DNA from: JALZBL01 sp040004775
GTDB taxonomy: Bacteria; Actinomycetota; Actinomycetes; Mycobacteriales; Jatrophihabitantaceae
Direction: 5' to 3'
NCBI GenBank assembly: GCA_040004775.1
Contig: JBDUAD010000015.1
Span: 1 to 36,874 of the forward strand
Length of the DNA: 36,874 bases
The notes under the pieces were generated by a model that was given only the letters and a program-made list of their open reading frames with translations, had not been told where the DNA came from and searched no databases. Shown piece after piece: positions 24,231-31,942 of the stretch. Position 1 is the stretch's first letter; each line of letters starts with the position of its first letter. The translations under genes were made by a program, and so were the position numbers.

Positions 24231-24752
24231 CTAGAGGTACTGGCCGGTGCCGTCGCCGGTGACCGGAGCACCGCCGGGGAAGATGCTGCCCGGGCCCGCT
24301 CCTTGGGCGGACGCGCCGGGCGGCAGGGCCCGCCCGCGCATGTGTTCGAGCTGCTGGCGCGCGGCCATCTGCTGGGCGAACAGTGCGGTCTGGATGCCGT
24401 GGAAGACACCCTCCAGCCACCCGACCAGCTGGGCCTGGGCGATGCGCAGCTCCGGTTCGCTCGGCACGTGGTCCTCGGCGAACGGCAGGGCCAGGCGGCC
24501 GAGTTCCTCGCGCAGCTCGGGCGACAGGCCATCCTGCAGCTCGTGCACGGACAGCGAGTGGATCTCCTTCAGGCGCGCCCGACCGGCATCGTCCAGAGGA
24601 GCGGCCCGGACCTCCTCGAGCAACTGCTTGATCATGGTGCCGATCCGCATGACCTTCGCCGGCTGCTCGACCTGGCTGCTGATCAGGTCGTCGTCGGCCG
24701 GGTTGGCCACGACCACCACCGGCGGCTGGCCCTCCTGGGGTGCAATGCTCAT
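24231..24752 (-). CDS. bpa: Bacterial proteasome activator Bpa (PafE-like)
   Basis: 173 residues. The family core is present: VMRIGTMIKQLLEEVRAAPLDDAGRARLKEIH, LSPELREELGRL, and the helical QAQLVGWLEGVFHGIQTALFAQQM, followed by a flexible Gly/Pro/Ala tail ending in GQYL, the motif that docks into the alpha-ring of the 20S proteasome and opens its gate. Bpa forms a dodecameric ring and feeds unfolded or damaged proteins to the proteasome without ATP. This implies the genome encodes a 20S proteasome. GGAGG lies only one base before ATG 24752, unusually close. Confidence 0.92.
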   Translation of the reverse strand: MSIAPQEGQPPVVVVANPADDDLISSQVEQPAKVMRIGTMIKQLLEEVRAAPLDDAGRARLKEIHSLSVHELQDGLSPELREELGRLALPFAEDHVPSEPELRIAQAQLVGWLEGVFHGIQTALFAQQMAARQQLEHMRGRALPPGASAQGAGPGSIFPGGAPVTGDGTGQYL

Positions 24753-24819
24753 TCCTCCATCCTGCCTGGCCGCCGTCGGGCCCAGTGCAGGCGGCTAGCG
24801 CCGGACGGGCGAGCCGGCG

Positions 24820-25797
24820 TCAGCGGACCTGCAGCAGGACCTTGCCCATGTGGGTGCTGGACTCGAGCAGGCGGTGAGCCTCGGCCGCGTCCTCCAGCGG
24901 CAGGATGCGGTCGACCACGAGTCGAACGACACCGCTCTCAAGGTCCGGCCACACCGCCTCCACCGTGGCGGACACGATCTGCGCCTTGGCCTCGAGTGAG
25001 CGCGCCCGCAGGCTGGCCGCGGTCACTGTGGCGCGTTTGACGAGCAGAGCGCCGAGGTCCAGCTCCCCCCGCGTGCCGCCCTGCAGTCCGAGCACCACCA
25101 GCCGGCCGTCGCGGGCGAGCACCGAGACGTTGCCGGGCAGGTAGGTCGCACCCATGTTGTCGAGGATCACGTCGATGCCATTGGGCGCCTCGGCCCGGAT
25201 CCGGTCTGCGAAGTCCTCGGTGCGATAGTTGATCACTACGTCGGCGCCGAGCTCGCGGCAGAACTCGGCCTTGCGGTCCGTGCCGACGGTGGTGAACACC
25301 CGGGCCCCGTGTCGTTTGGCCAGCTGGATGGCCATCGTCCCGATGCCGCTGCTCCCGCCGTGGACGAGGAGCGACTCACCCGGGCGCAGGCCGCCACGCT
25401 GGAAGACCATCGACCAGACCGTGCAGGTGACCTCGGGCAGGCCGCCGGCTTCGAGCAGCGACATCCCGGTGGGAACCGGCATCAGCTGGCCGACGGGTAC
25501 GGCCACCCGTTCGGCGTAGCCGCCGCCGCTGAGCAGAGCACACACGGGTTCACCGACAACGCGATCGGTGACGCCCTCGCCCAGCACGGCGATCTGCCCG
25601 GAGCACTCCATGCCGGGGTACGGCGACGCGCCGGGAGGCGGTGGGTAGTGGCCCTGGCGTTGCATCAGGTCGGCCCGGTTCACCGCAGCCGCCGTCACTT
25701 CGATCACGACCTCGCCAGGGCCGGGTAGCGGATCAGGAACGTCGCGCAGCTGGAGCACGTCAGGCGGTCCCGGTTCGGTGATGACCACGGCTCGCAT
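24820..25797 (-). CDS. NAD(P)H quinone oxidoreductase (zeta-crystallin/PIG3-like MDR)
   Basis: 325 residues, medium-chain dehydrogenase/reductase without zinc ligands. An N-terminal GroES-like domain (VNRADLMQRQGHYPPPPGASPYPGME is the PIG3-type substrate loop; VTDRVVGEPVCALLSGGGYAE follows) and a nucleotide domain with LLVHGGSSGIGTMAIQLAK as the glycine-rich loop, ELGADVVINY, and VILDNMGATYLPGN. These enzymes reduce quinones with NADPH by one electron. It sits upstream of bpa on the same strand, 67 bases apart; from memory a similar oxidoreductase lies close to bpa in mycobacteria (Rv3777/Rv3780). Divergent from hutH. Confidence 0.9.
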   Translation of the reverse strand: MRAVVITEPGPPDVLQLRDVPDPLPGPGEVVIEVTAAAVNRADLMQRQGHYPPPPGASPYPGMECSGQIAVLGEGVTDRVVGEPVCALLSGGGYAERVAVPVGQLMPVPTGMSLLEAGGLPEVTCTVWSMVFQRGGLRPGESLLVHGGSSGIGTMAIQLAKRHGARVFTTVGTDRKAEFCRELGADVVINYRTEDFADRIRAEAPNGIDVILDNMGATYLPGNVSVLARDGRLVVLGLQGGTRGELDLGALLVKRATVTAASLRARSLEAKAQIVSATVEAVWPDLESGVVRLVVDRILPLEDAAEAHRLLESSTHMGKVLLQVR

Positions 25798-25821
25798 GCC
25801 GTTCGACGCTATCGGAAGCGG

Positions 25822-25827
25822 TTAGCT
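25822..25827 (+). promoter_or_regulatory. Possible -10 element before hutH
   Basis: TTAGCT ends 6 bases before an in-frame GTG (25834) that lies 3 codons ahead of the ATG at 25843. The second base departs from TANNNT, so the call is weak; if true, the protein would start MGRMSTTPG. Confidence 0.3.
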
Positions 25828-25842
25828 GGCAAGGTGGGCCGC

Positions 25843-27393
25843 ATGTCCACGACGCCCGGGCCCGTGACAGTGGGCATCGGGCCGCTCACCGAGGCCGAGG
25901 TGCTGGCCGTGGCCCGCGGCGGAGCCCGCGTCGTCGTGGCCGAGGACGCCCTGGCCGGCGTGGCCGCCACCCGCTCGGTGATCGACGCCCTGGCCGATGA
26001 CCCCGTGCCTCACTACGGCATCTCGACCGGCTTCGGGGCGCTGGCGACGACGGCCATACCTCCGGCCGACCGCCCGCAACTGCAGCGCTCGCTCATCCGC
26101 TCGCACGCCGCCGGATCGGGTCCGGAGGTCGAACGCGAGGTGGTCCGGGCGATGATGCTGCTGCGGCTGTCCACGCTGGCCACCGGCCGCACCGGCGTGC
26201 GTCCGGCCACGGTGCAACTGCTGGCCGCGCTGCTCGACCGCCAGATCACCCCGGTGGTACACGAATTCGGCTCGCTGGGCTGCTCGGGCGACCTGGCTCC
26301 GCTAGCCCACGTCGCGCTGGCCCTCATGGGTGAAGGGTTCGTGTGGACGGCCGACGAGCGTCTCCTGCCGGCGGCCGACGCACTGGCCGCCGCCGGTTTA
26401 GAGCCGGTGGAACTGGCCGAGAAGGAGGGCCTGGCCCTTGTCAACGGCACCGACGGCATGCTCGGCCAGCTGCTCCTGTCCGCCGCGGACATCGAGCGGC
26501 TGCTGGCCACCGCCGACCTCACCGCGGCGATGAGCGTCGAGGCGACCCTCGGTACGGACCGGGTCTTCGCCGCCGACCTGCAGGCCCTGCGCCCGCAACC
26601 AGGTCAGGCGCTGGCCGCGGACCACATGCGCGCGCTGCTGGCCGGGTCGCCCATCATCGCCTCGCACGCCGACCCCGGGGACTGCACGTACGTCCAGGAC
26701 GCCTACTCCATGCGCTGCGCACCCCAGGTGGCCGGCGCGGCGCGTGACACGCTGGCCCACGCCCGGGAGGTGGCCGGCTACGAGCTGGCCTCCGCCGTGG
26801 ACAACCCGGTGGTCACCCTGGACGGACGGGTCGAATCCAACGGCAACTTCCACGGCGCGCCCATCGCCTACGTGCTGGACTTCCTGGCCATCCCGGTGGC
26901 CGACGTCGCCTCGATGAGCGAGCGGCGCACCGACCGCATGCTCGACGTCGCCCGGTCCCGCGGATTGCCGCCGTTCCTCGCCGCCAACCCGGGCGTCGAC
27001 TCCGGCCACATGATCGCGCAGTACACCCAGGCCGCGGTGGTCGCCGAGCTCAAGCGGCTGGCCGTGCCGGCGTCGGTGGACTCCATTCCGTCCTCGGCCA
27101 TGCAGGAGGACCACGTGTCCCTCGGCTGGTCGGCCGCGCGCAAGTTGCGGCGGGCGGTCGACGGGCTGACCCGGGTGCTCGGCATCGAGCTGCTGACCGC
27201 GGCCCGCGCATTGGACCTGCGCGCACCGCTGTTGCCAGGGCCGGCCACCGGCGCGGTTGTCGACCTGCTGCGAGAGCGCGTGCCGTCGGTCGGGCCGGAC
27301 CGGTTCCTGGCCCCGGAGATCGAGGCTGCGGTCGAGCTGGTCGCCGACGGCACCGCGCTGGCCGTGGCCGACGCCGTCGCCGGTCTGGGCTGA
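25843..27393 (+). CDS. hutH: Histidine ammonia-lyase
   Basis: Deaminates L-histidine to urocanate, the first step of histidine degradation. 516 residues from ATG 25843 (519 from GTG 25834), the usual size. YGISTGFGAL (catalytic Tyr loop), then EFGSLGCSGDLAPLAHVALALMGEG, in which Cys147-Ser148-Gly149 should cyclise to the MIO cofactor (Ala-Ser-Gly in many homologues; the Cys form I recall from Streptomyces). Later blocks NGTDGMLGQLL, QDAYSMRCAPQV, ASAVDNPVV and SNGNFHGAP and the helix with SSAMQEDHVSLG are all intact. Seven bases upstream of hutI; no urocanase gene is adjacent. Confidence 0.95.
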   Translation: MSTTPGPVTVGIGPLTEAEVLAVARGGARVVVAEDALAGVAATRSVIDALADDPVPHYGISTGFGALATTAIPPADRPQLQRSLIRSHAAGSGPEVEREVVRAMMLLRLSTLATGRTGVRPATVQLLAALLDRQITPVVHEFGSLGCSGDLAPLAHVALALMGEGFVWTADERLLPAADALAAAGLEPVELAEKEGLALVNGTDGMLGQLLLSAADIERLLATADLTAAMSVEATLGTDRVFAADLQALRPQPGQALAADHMRALLAGSPIIASHADPGDCTYVQDAYSMRCAPQVAGAARDTLAHAREVAGYELASAVDNPVVTLDGRVESNGNFHGAPIAYVLDFLAIPVADVASMSERRTDRMLDVARSRGLPPFLAANPGVDSGHMIAQYTQAAVVAELKRLAVPASVDSIPSSAMQEDHVSLGWSAARKLRRAVDGLTRVLGIELLTAARALDLRAPLLPGPATGAVVDLLRERVPSVGPDRFLAPEIEAAVELVADGTALAVADAVAGLG

Positions 27394-27400
27394 CCGACCG

Positions 27401-28570
27401 GTGACGGCCACCGTGCTGACCGGCATCGGCGAGCTGTCCACGCAGGACGACCAGGTCGGCGTGTTGGCCGACGCCGCGCTGGTGGTGCAGGACGGCGCGG
27501 TCGCCTGGATCGGACCGGCCGCGTCTGCGCCGCCGGCCGACGACCTCGAGGACCTCGAGGGGCGGGCGGTGATTCCCGGCTTCGTCGACAGCCACGCGCA
27601 CCTGGTATTCGCCGGCGACCGCAGCGCCGAGTTCGCTGCCCGCATGGCCGGGCAGTCCTACGCGGCCGGCGGAATCCGGACCACGGTGGCCGCGACCCGC
27701 GCGGCGTCCGACGACGTCCTGCGGGCCACCCTGCGTCGTCTGGCCGAGGAGCTGCTCCACAGCGGGGTGACGACCTTCGAGTGCAAGTCCGGCTACGGCC
27801 TCGACGTGGCCACCGAGGCTCGCAGCCTGGCCCTGGCCGGCGAGGTGACCCCCGAGACCACCTTCCTCGGCGCACATGTCGTGCCGGACGACGCCCGCGA
27901 CGCCGCCGCCTACGTGGAGCTGGTGACCGGGGCAATGCTCGACGCCTGCGCACCGCTGGCCCGGTGGATCGACGTCTTCTGTGACCGGGATGCGTTCGAC
28001 GCCGACCAGGCCCGCACGATCCTGGCCGCCGGGCGCGCGGCCGGGCTCGGCGCCCGCGTGCACGCCAATCAACTGGGTCCGGGCGAGGGCGTCCACGTGG
28101 CCGTGCAGGCCGACGCGGCCAGTGCCGACCACTGCACCCACCTCAGCGCCGGCGACGTTGCGGCACTGGCCGACGCGCAGACCACGGTGGCCACCCTGCT
28201 GCCGCTGGCCGAGTTCTCGACCCGCTCGCCGTACCCGGACGGACGCCGGCTGCTCGACGCCGGCGTGACAGTGGCGCTGGCCACCGACTGCAATCCCGGG
28301 TCGTCCTACTCGACGTCGATGCCGCTGGCCGTGGCCCTGGCCGTGCGCGAGATGGGCCTGACTCCGGCCGAGGCACTGACCGCAGCCACCCGCGGCGGAG
28401 CCCGGGCCTTGCGCCGCGATGACGTCGGGCGGCTGGCCGTGGGCGGACCTGCCGACCTCGTCGTGCTCGAGGCGCCGACGGCGGTGCACCTGGCCTACCG
28501 GCCCGGCGTGAACCTGATCGCCGAGATCTGGCGCGGCGGTGACAGGGTCGTCAGCCGGCCACGGCGGTGA
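27401..28570 (+). CDS. hutI: Imidazolonepropionase
   Basis: Opens the ring of imidazolone-5-propanoate to give N-formimino-L-glutamate, step 3 of histidine degradation. 389 residues, amidohydrolase superfamily. Metal-binding FVDSHAHLVFAGDR with His65 and His67; AGGIRTTVAATR, TTFECKSGYGL, the strand with ARVHANQLG (metal His), DHCTHLS, and LATDCNPGSSYSTSMPL with the catalytic Asp. GTG 27401, 7 bases after the hutH stop; co-transcribed with hutH. Its last 20 bases overlap the 3' end of the convergent trpG-like gene. Confidence 0.95.
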   Translation: MTATVLTGIGELSTQDDQVGVLADAALVVQDGAVAWIGPAASAPPADDLEDLEGRAVIPGFVDSHAHLVFAGDRSAEFAARMAGQSYAAGGIRTTVAATRAASDDVLRATLRRLAEELLHSGVTTFECKSGYGLDVATEARSLALAGEVTPETTFLGAHVVPDDARDAAAYVELVTGAMLDACAPLARWIDVFCDRDAFDADQARTILAAGRAAGLGARVHANQLGPGEGVHVAVQADAASADHCTHLSAGDVAALADAQTTVATLLPLAEFSTRSPYPDGRRLLDAGVTVALATDCNPGSSYSTSMPLAVALAVREMGLTPAEALTAATRGGARALRRDDVGRLAVGGPADLVVLEAPTAVHLAYRPGVNLIAEIWRGGDRVVSRPRR

Positions 28571-29210
28571 AAGCCTGCCGGCGCAGGGCGTCGACCCCGC
28601 TGCCGAGTTCGGCCACCCGTTCGTCGTCAACGGGGGCACCGCATGCGCGCAGCCAATTGGCCAGCATCCGATGCCCACCCTGCGTGAGGACCGACTCGGG
28701 ATGGAACTGCACGCCTTCGATCGGCCGGGTGCGGTGGCGCAAGGCCATCACCACGCCGGAGTGAGTCCGGCCGGTGACTTCGATCTCGGCCGGAAGCGTG
28801 CCCTCCTCGACGGCGAGTGAGTGGTAGCGCGTCGCGGTGAACGGCGAGGGCAGCCCGGCCAGCACGCCGGCCCCGTCGTGCACCACATCACTGGTCTTGC
28901 CGTGCAACAGCTCCGGCGCCCGCTGCACCACCGCGCCATAGGCGGCGCCGATCGCCTGATGACCCAGGCAGACCCCGAACAGAGGCAGCTCGGCGTCGGC
29001 GCAGACCCGCACCGCGGCCATCGAGATGCCGGCGGACTCCGGCGTGCCTGGACCCGGTGAGATCAGCACCCCGTCGACGCCCACGTCGCGGATGTCCTCG
29101 GCGGCCAGGGCGTCGTTGCGGCGCACCACGACGTCGGCGCCGAGCTGACTCAGGTACTGCACGAGGTTGTAGACGAAACTGTCGTAGTTGTCGATCACGA
29201 GCACGCGCAC
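28551..29210 (-). CDS. trpG: Class I glutamine amidotransferase, PabA/TrpG type
   Basis: Supplies ammonia from glutamine to anthranilate synthase and/or aminodeoxychorismate synthase. 219 residues. VLVIDNYDSFVYNLVQYL at the N-terminus, ISPGPGTPESAGIS, the nucleophile GVCLGHQ with Cys81, the loop HGKTSDVVH, and the charge relay HPES with His170 and Glu172. GTG 29210. The TrpE/PabB partner is not in the window, so whether it serves tryptophan, folate or both stays open. It sits in a minus-strand run with a 53-residue membrane protein, sortase E and DUF881; from memory mycobacterial Rv0013 (trpG) has a similar position near crgA. Confidence 0.93.
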   Translation of the reverse strand: MRVLVIDNYDSFVYNLVQYLSQLGADVVVRRNDALAAEDIRDVGVDGVLISPGPGTPESAGISMAAVRVCADAELPLFGVCLGHQAIGAAYGAVVQRAPELLHGKTSDVVHDGAGVLAGLPSPFTATRYHSLAVEEGTLPAEIEVTGRTHSGVVMALRHRTRPIEGVQFHPESVLTQGGHRMLANWLRACGAPVDDERVAELGSGVDALRRQAFTAVAG

Positions 29211-29214
29211 CGGC

Positions 29215-29376
29215 TCAGCCTCCGTTCACGGTGACATCGTTGATCGGCATCCGCGGCTCCAGCCATGGGAAGACCACGAAGAGCAGCACCGCGCTGACCA
29301 CGGCCGCGAGCAGGAGGGCCTCAAAGACTCGCAGAGCCAGCGGGCCGGGCAGGTGGCGCCAGATCCAGGTGTACAC
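29215..29376 (-). CDS. Conserved 53-residue single-pass membrane protein
   Basis: Read directly on the minus strand: starts GTG 29376 with VYTWIWRHLPGP, a membrane helix (ALLLAAVVSAVLLFVVFPW) and a short tail LEPRMPINDVTVNGG. Only 2 bases separate it from the sortase stop and 4 from the trpG start, so it is translated within the operon. The Trp/Arg-rich head and the FPWLEPRMP...DVTV tail are like small proteins I recall from the same position in other actinobacteria. Function unknown. Confidence 0.8.
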   Translation of the reverse strand: MYTWIWRHLPGPLALRVFEALLLAAVVSAVLLFVVFPWLEPRMPINDVTVNGG

Positions 29377-29378
29377 GG

Positions 29379-30209
29379 CTATAGCGTCCCGCCGAGCTCG
29401 CGCGGCGTCTGCTTTCCGGACGCCGCCACCGCACGGGCCAGCAGCGCGTGGACGACCATCCGGCGATCGGCGCTGTACTTCGGATGGCAGGTGGTCATGG
29501 TCATCAGCACCTGGGTCGGCTTGGTCCCCGGACGCCCCGGCACGGGGTCGATAACCGCGATGTCGCCCGGCGCGACGATCTGCCGGCCGACCACGCCCTG
29601 AGGTCCGGGCCTGTCCAGGTTCCCGGTCTTTCGATCCCCGAGGACGTCGTAGACATACCAGTTGCGCGCGGTCTGCACGACCACCGCGTCGCCGGGCCCG
29701 AGCTGGTCGAGGTTCAGGAACGGCTCGCCCTTACCGACCCGGTGCCCGGCGACGGCGAAGTTGCCGACCTGACCCGGAATGGCCGTGCCCGGATAGTGGC
29801 CCGGACCCTTCTCGAGGTCGGCGTCGTTGACTCCCTGCACGATCGTGAACGCGTAGTCCTTGCCCAGAGCGGGGATGTAGAGGTTGGCGAAGCCCTCCCC
29901 GGCCGGTAGCACGACCTGACGCCCGGCCGGCAGCTTGAGTCGGTCGACGCCCTTGAGGGGGTCCTCGCCCGTGGTGATGGATCGCTGAAACTGCCGGTAG
30001 ACCTGGTTCTGCTTGCGGTCGGCGAAGATGTTGGTCACCCACACCTCGTAGACGACGAACAGAAGCAGCACGAGGCCGAGGGTGATCAGCGTCTGACCGA
30101 TCCCGCGCATCCCGGCGCGCACCAGGTCGCCCCGGCGGTTGCCTCGCTCCCGGTCCGGATAGGCACTCACGCCGTCGTCGGCGTCCTCAACGCGCGCACG
30201 CCGGCTCAT
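29379..30209 (-). CDS. srtE: Class E sortase
   Basis: Membrane transpeptidase that anchors secreted proteins to the cell wall; class E enzymes of high-GC Gram-positives favour LAxTG-type signals. 276 residues: a cytoplasmic N-terminus with many charged residues, one membrane segment (about 38-58, TLITLGLVLLLFVVYEVWV) and an outside sortase barrel with GHYPGTAIPGQVGNFAVAGHR (catalytic His156), YVYDV and VLMTMTTCHPKYSADRR (Cys241 and Arg249/250). Its ATG overlaps the stop of the DUF881 gene (ATGA). No sortase substrate with a sorting signal was found in the window. Confidence 0.94.
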   Translation of the reverse strand: MSRRARVEDADDGVSAYPDRERGNRRGDLVRAGMRGIGQTLITLGLVLLLFVVYEVWVTNIFADRKQNQVYRQFQRSITTGEDPLKGVDRLKLPAGRQVVLPAGEGFANLYIPALGKDYAFTIVQGVNDADLEKGPGHYPGTAIPGQVGNFAVAGHRVGKGEPFLNLDQLGPGDAVVVQTARNWYVYDVLGDRKTGNLDRPGPQGVVGRQIVAPGDIAVIDPVPGRPGTKPTQVLMTMTTCHPKYSADRRMVVHALLARAVAASGKQTPRELGGTL

Positions 30210-30934
30210 CGCAGCACCCGCGCCGAGGACACGACCGGCACGGCGTCGTAGGGCGGCACGCGCAGTCCCGGGCTCGACTCGACCCGGTAGAGCAGCCCCA
30301 ACGCGTCCACGGCCTGGCGATACAGGCGCACGCCGGGAGAGCGATCCAGGGCGGCGCGCATCGGGGCCGCCGGACCGAGGGCAGTGACCGCGAACGGCGG
30401 GGAGTACACCCGGCCGTTGAGCAGCAGGGTGTTGCCGACGCAGCGCACCGCGCTCGTGGAAATCACCCGCTGGCCGGCGATAGACATCGCCTCCGCCCCA
30501 CCGGCCCAGAGCGCGTTGACCACGGCCTGCAGGTCGGACTGGTGCACCACCGTGTCGTTCGGATCGATGCCGGCGGCGGCCGGCGGATCGGAGGCATCGT
30601 CCAGGGTGACGGTGAGACCGGGACCGGCCATGGCCGACAGCCCGGCCGGCACCTTCAGGCCACTGGCCCGCCGATTGGCCTGACCCACTCCGGCGTCAGC
30701 CGCCCCGGCGTCGTCGGTGGCGGCGCGGACCTGGGCGTCGAGGCGGCTCAGCGTGTCCTCATCGCGCCCGACCTGGCTCTGGGCTCCACGAACCAGACCG
30801 ACGAGGCCGCGAGTGCCACTGCTGCGCAGGTCGGTGCCCTGGGCCACCGTGGCGCTGGTGGCGAACAGCAGGCCGGCGCCGAGGCAGACCACGGGAACCA
30901 GCACACTCCAGGGGGAGCGTCGGAGCCTGGCCAC
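30206..30934 (-). CDS. DUF881-family membrane protein
   Basis: 242 residues from GTG 30934, preceded by GGGGGA at about 6 bases. N-terminal membrane segment (WSVLVPVVCLGAGLLFATSA), then a coiled-coil-like stretch (VGLVRGAQSQVGRDEDTLSRLDAQVRAA), then the DUF881 domain: AGPGLTVTLDDAS, DLQAVVNALWAGGAEAMSIAGQRV, and TSAVRCVGNTLLLNGRVYSPPF. The family is common near division and cell-wall genes in Gram-positives; its biochemical role is not established to my knowledge. Divergent from crgA; overlaps the sortase gene by four bases. Confidence 0.9.
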   Translation of the reverse strand: MARLRRSPWSVLVPVVCLGAGLLFATSATVAQGTDLRSSGTRGLVGLVRGAQSQVGRDEDTLSRLDAQVRAATDDAGAADAGVGQANRRASGLKVPAGLSAMAGPGLTVTLDDASDPPAAAGIDPNDTVVHQSDLQAVVNALWAGGAEAMSIAGQRVISTSAVRCVGNTLLLNGRVYSPPFAVTALGPAAPMRAALDRSPGVRLYRQAVDALGLLYRVESSPGLRVPPYDAVPVVSSARVLR

Positions 30935-30982
30935 GCACCGTCCCCCATCGTGATCGTTCTCTCGCCCGTGGGACGACGCGGC

Positions 30983-30988
30983 TAGGCT
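30983..30988 (+). promoter_or_regulatory. -10 element of crgA promoter
   Basis: TAGGCT, about 27 bases before the GTG start, would give a short leader that contains the ribosome site GAGGAGA. So crgA, unlike pheA or serS, appears to have a leader. Confidence 0.4.
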
Positions 30989-31015
30989 ACCTCCGACAGA
31001 CAGAGGAGACGTGTC

Positions 31016-31285
31016 GTGCCGAAGAGCAAGGTCCGCAAGAGAAGCGAGTACTCCCCGCCGGCCTCGGTGCTGAGCAGCTCCACCTCGTCGAAGCAGCTCG
31101 CGCCGAGTCCCTCCTGGTACCCGGTGGTGATGCTGATCGTTTTCCTGATCGGCCTGGCCTGGATCTCGGTCTACTACATCGCCGGGGAACGGATCCCACT
31201 GATGCAGGACCTGAACGCCTGGAACTTCGCGGTTGGCTTCGGTTTCCTCGTCCTCGGGCTGGTCATGGCGGTGCGGTGGCGCTGA
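31016..31285 (+). CDS. crgA: Cell division protein CrgA
   Basis: 89 residues. A basic N-terminus (PKSKVRKRSEYSPP) is followed by two membrane helices (PVVMLIVFLIGLAWISVYYIAG and WNFAVGFGFLVLGLVMAVRW) joined by the short segment ERIPLMQDLNA, the pattern of actinobacterial CrgA. CrgA localises to the septum and interacts with FtsZ, FtsQ, FtsI and related proteins in mycobacteria, and affects sporulation septation in Streptomyces. GTG 31016 is preceded by GAGGAGA. Divergent from DUF881; same strand as the PH-domain gene. Confidence 0.95.
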   Translation: MPKSKVRKRSEYSPPASVLSSSTSSKQLAPSPSWYPVVMLIVFLIGLAWISVYYIAGERIPLMQDLNAWNFAVGFGFLVLGLVMAVRWR

Positions 31286-31353
31286 GCCGTAGCCCGTCCA
31301 GCTCCACCGGGCCCCGGTCGTCGAGGGGTTACACGGGTGTAGTTCTCCCCAGG

Positions 31354-31374
31354 TATCTCCACAGGCGTGGATAA
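31354..31374. promoter_or_regulatory. DnaA-box-like inverted pair overlapping a gene start
   Basis: CGTGGATAA at 31366-31374 (TTATCCACG on the other strand) differs by one base from the DnaA box TTATCCACA, and the sequence just before it, TATCTCCACA (31354-31363), is a weaker inverted copy. The region is origin-proximal in related genomes, but the motif coincides with the first codons of the PH-domain gene, so chance is quite possible. Confidence 0.25.
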
Positions 31375-31879
31375 CCGCCCGAGCGACGACCGACCTGGAA
31401 CCCCGTTGGGCGGGTCGGCGGATCGGCTGCACAATCGTCCCGGTACCAACCGTTCGACCGTGGTGCGCTACGGCCCGGCTCGCGCCAGCACGGCCGCCGC
31501 TGCGGTGGGCGCCGTCGTCGCGGCCGGCCTGGCCATCGGCGCCGACGACCGGCCCGGCCGCCTTCTGTTTGCGCTGGCCTCGGCCGCGGTGGCGCTGCTG
31601 GCGCTGCGCGGCGTTGTGTACTTCCCGGCGCTAACCGTGAGCGCGACCGGGTTGGCCGTGCAATCGCCGGGCGGCTCGGGCGCCGTGCCGTGGCCGCGGG
31701 TCGAGGCGGTCCGGGTGGACGAGCGTCCCCGGCTGGGGCTGATCGCGCGGACGCTGGAGATCGACCTCGGCGATGAACTGCTGGTCTTCGGCCGCTACAC
31801 CCTCGGGGCCGATCCTCGAGACGTGGCGGGAGTGATCTCGGCATTGCGCCCGGCCAACTCCTCGCACCCGGAGGCCTAG
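31367..31879 (+). CDS. Bacterial PH-domain (bPH_6-like) membrane protein
   Basis: 170 residues from GTG 31367. A variable hydrophilic N-terminus (about 40 residues) is followed by two membrane segments (ARASTAAAAVGAVVAAGLAIGA and LLFALASAAVALLALRGVVYF), then a small beta domain: LTVSATGLAVQSPGG, VPWPRVEAVRVDERPRLGL, ARTLEIDLGDELLVFGRYTLGADPRDVA. This matches the PH-like proteins located beside crgA in actinobacteria (from memory Rv0010c in M. tuberculosis). No ribosome site before the GTG; TATCTC 7 bases upstream hints at leaderless transcription. Function unknown. Confidence 0.85.
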   Translation: MDNRPSDDRPGTPLGGSADRLHNRPGTNRSTVVRYGPARASTAAAAVGAVVAAGLAIGADDRPGRLLFALASAAVALLALRGVVYFPALTVSATGLAVQSPGGSGAVPWPRVEAVRVDERPRLGLIARTLEIDLGDELLVFGRYTLGADPRDVAGVISALRPANSSHPEA

Positions 31880-31901
31880 CGGCTTCGACGTCCTACGAGC
31901 T

Positions 31902-31936
31902 GTGTCGTGCGCCCGGTGTCGTGCGCACGGTGTCGG
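31902..31936. repeat. 14-bp tandem repeat in a convergent gap
   Basis: GTGTCGTGCGCCCG (31902-31915) is repeated as GTGTCGTGCGCACG (31916-31929) and begins a third time (GTGTCGG). It fills most of the 63-base space between the convergent PH-domain and rhomboid genes. Confidence 0.7.
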
Positions 31937-31942
31937 CCTCGC

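Noticed and set aside
24740..24765. Three-codon ATG-GAG-GAA-TGA leader overlapping the bpa start
   Set aside because: It is formed by the ribosome site itself; too short to distinguish from chance.
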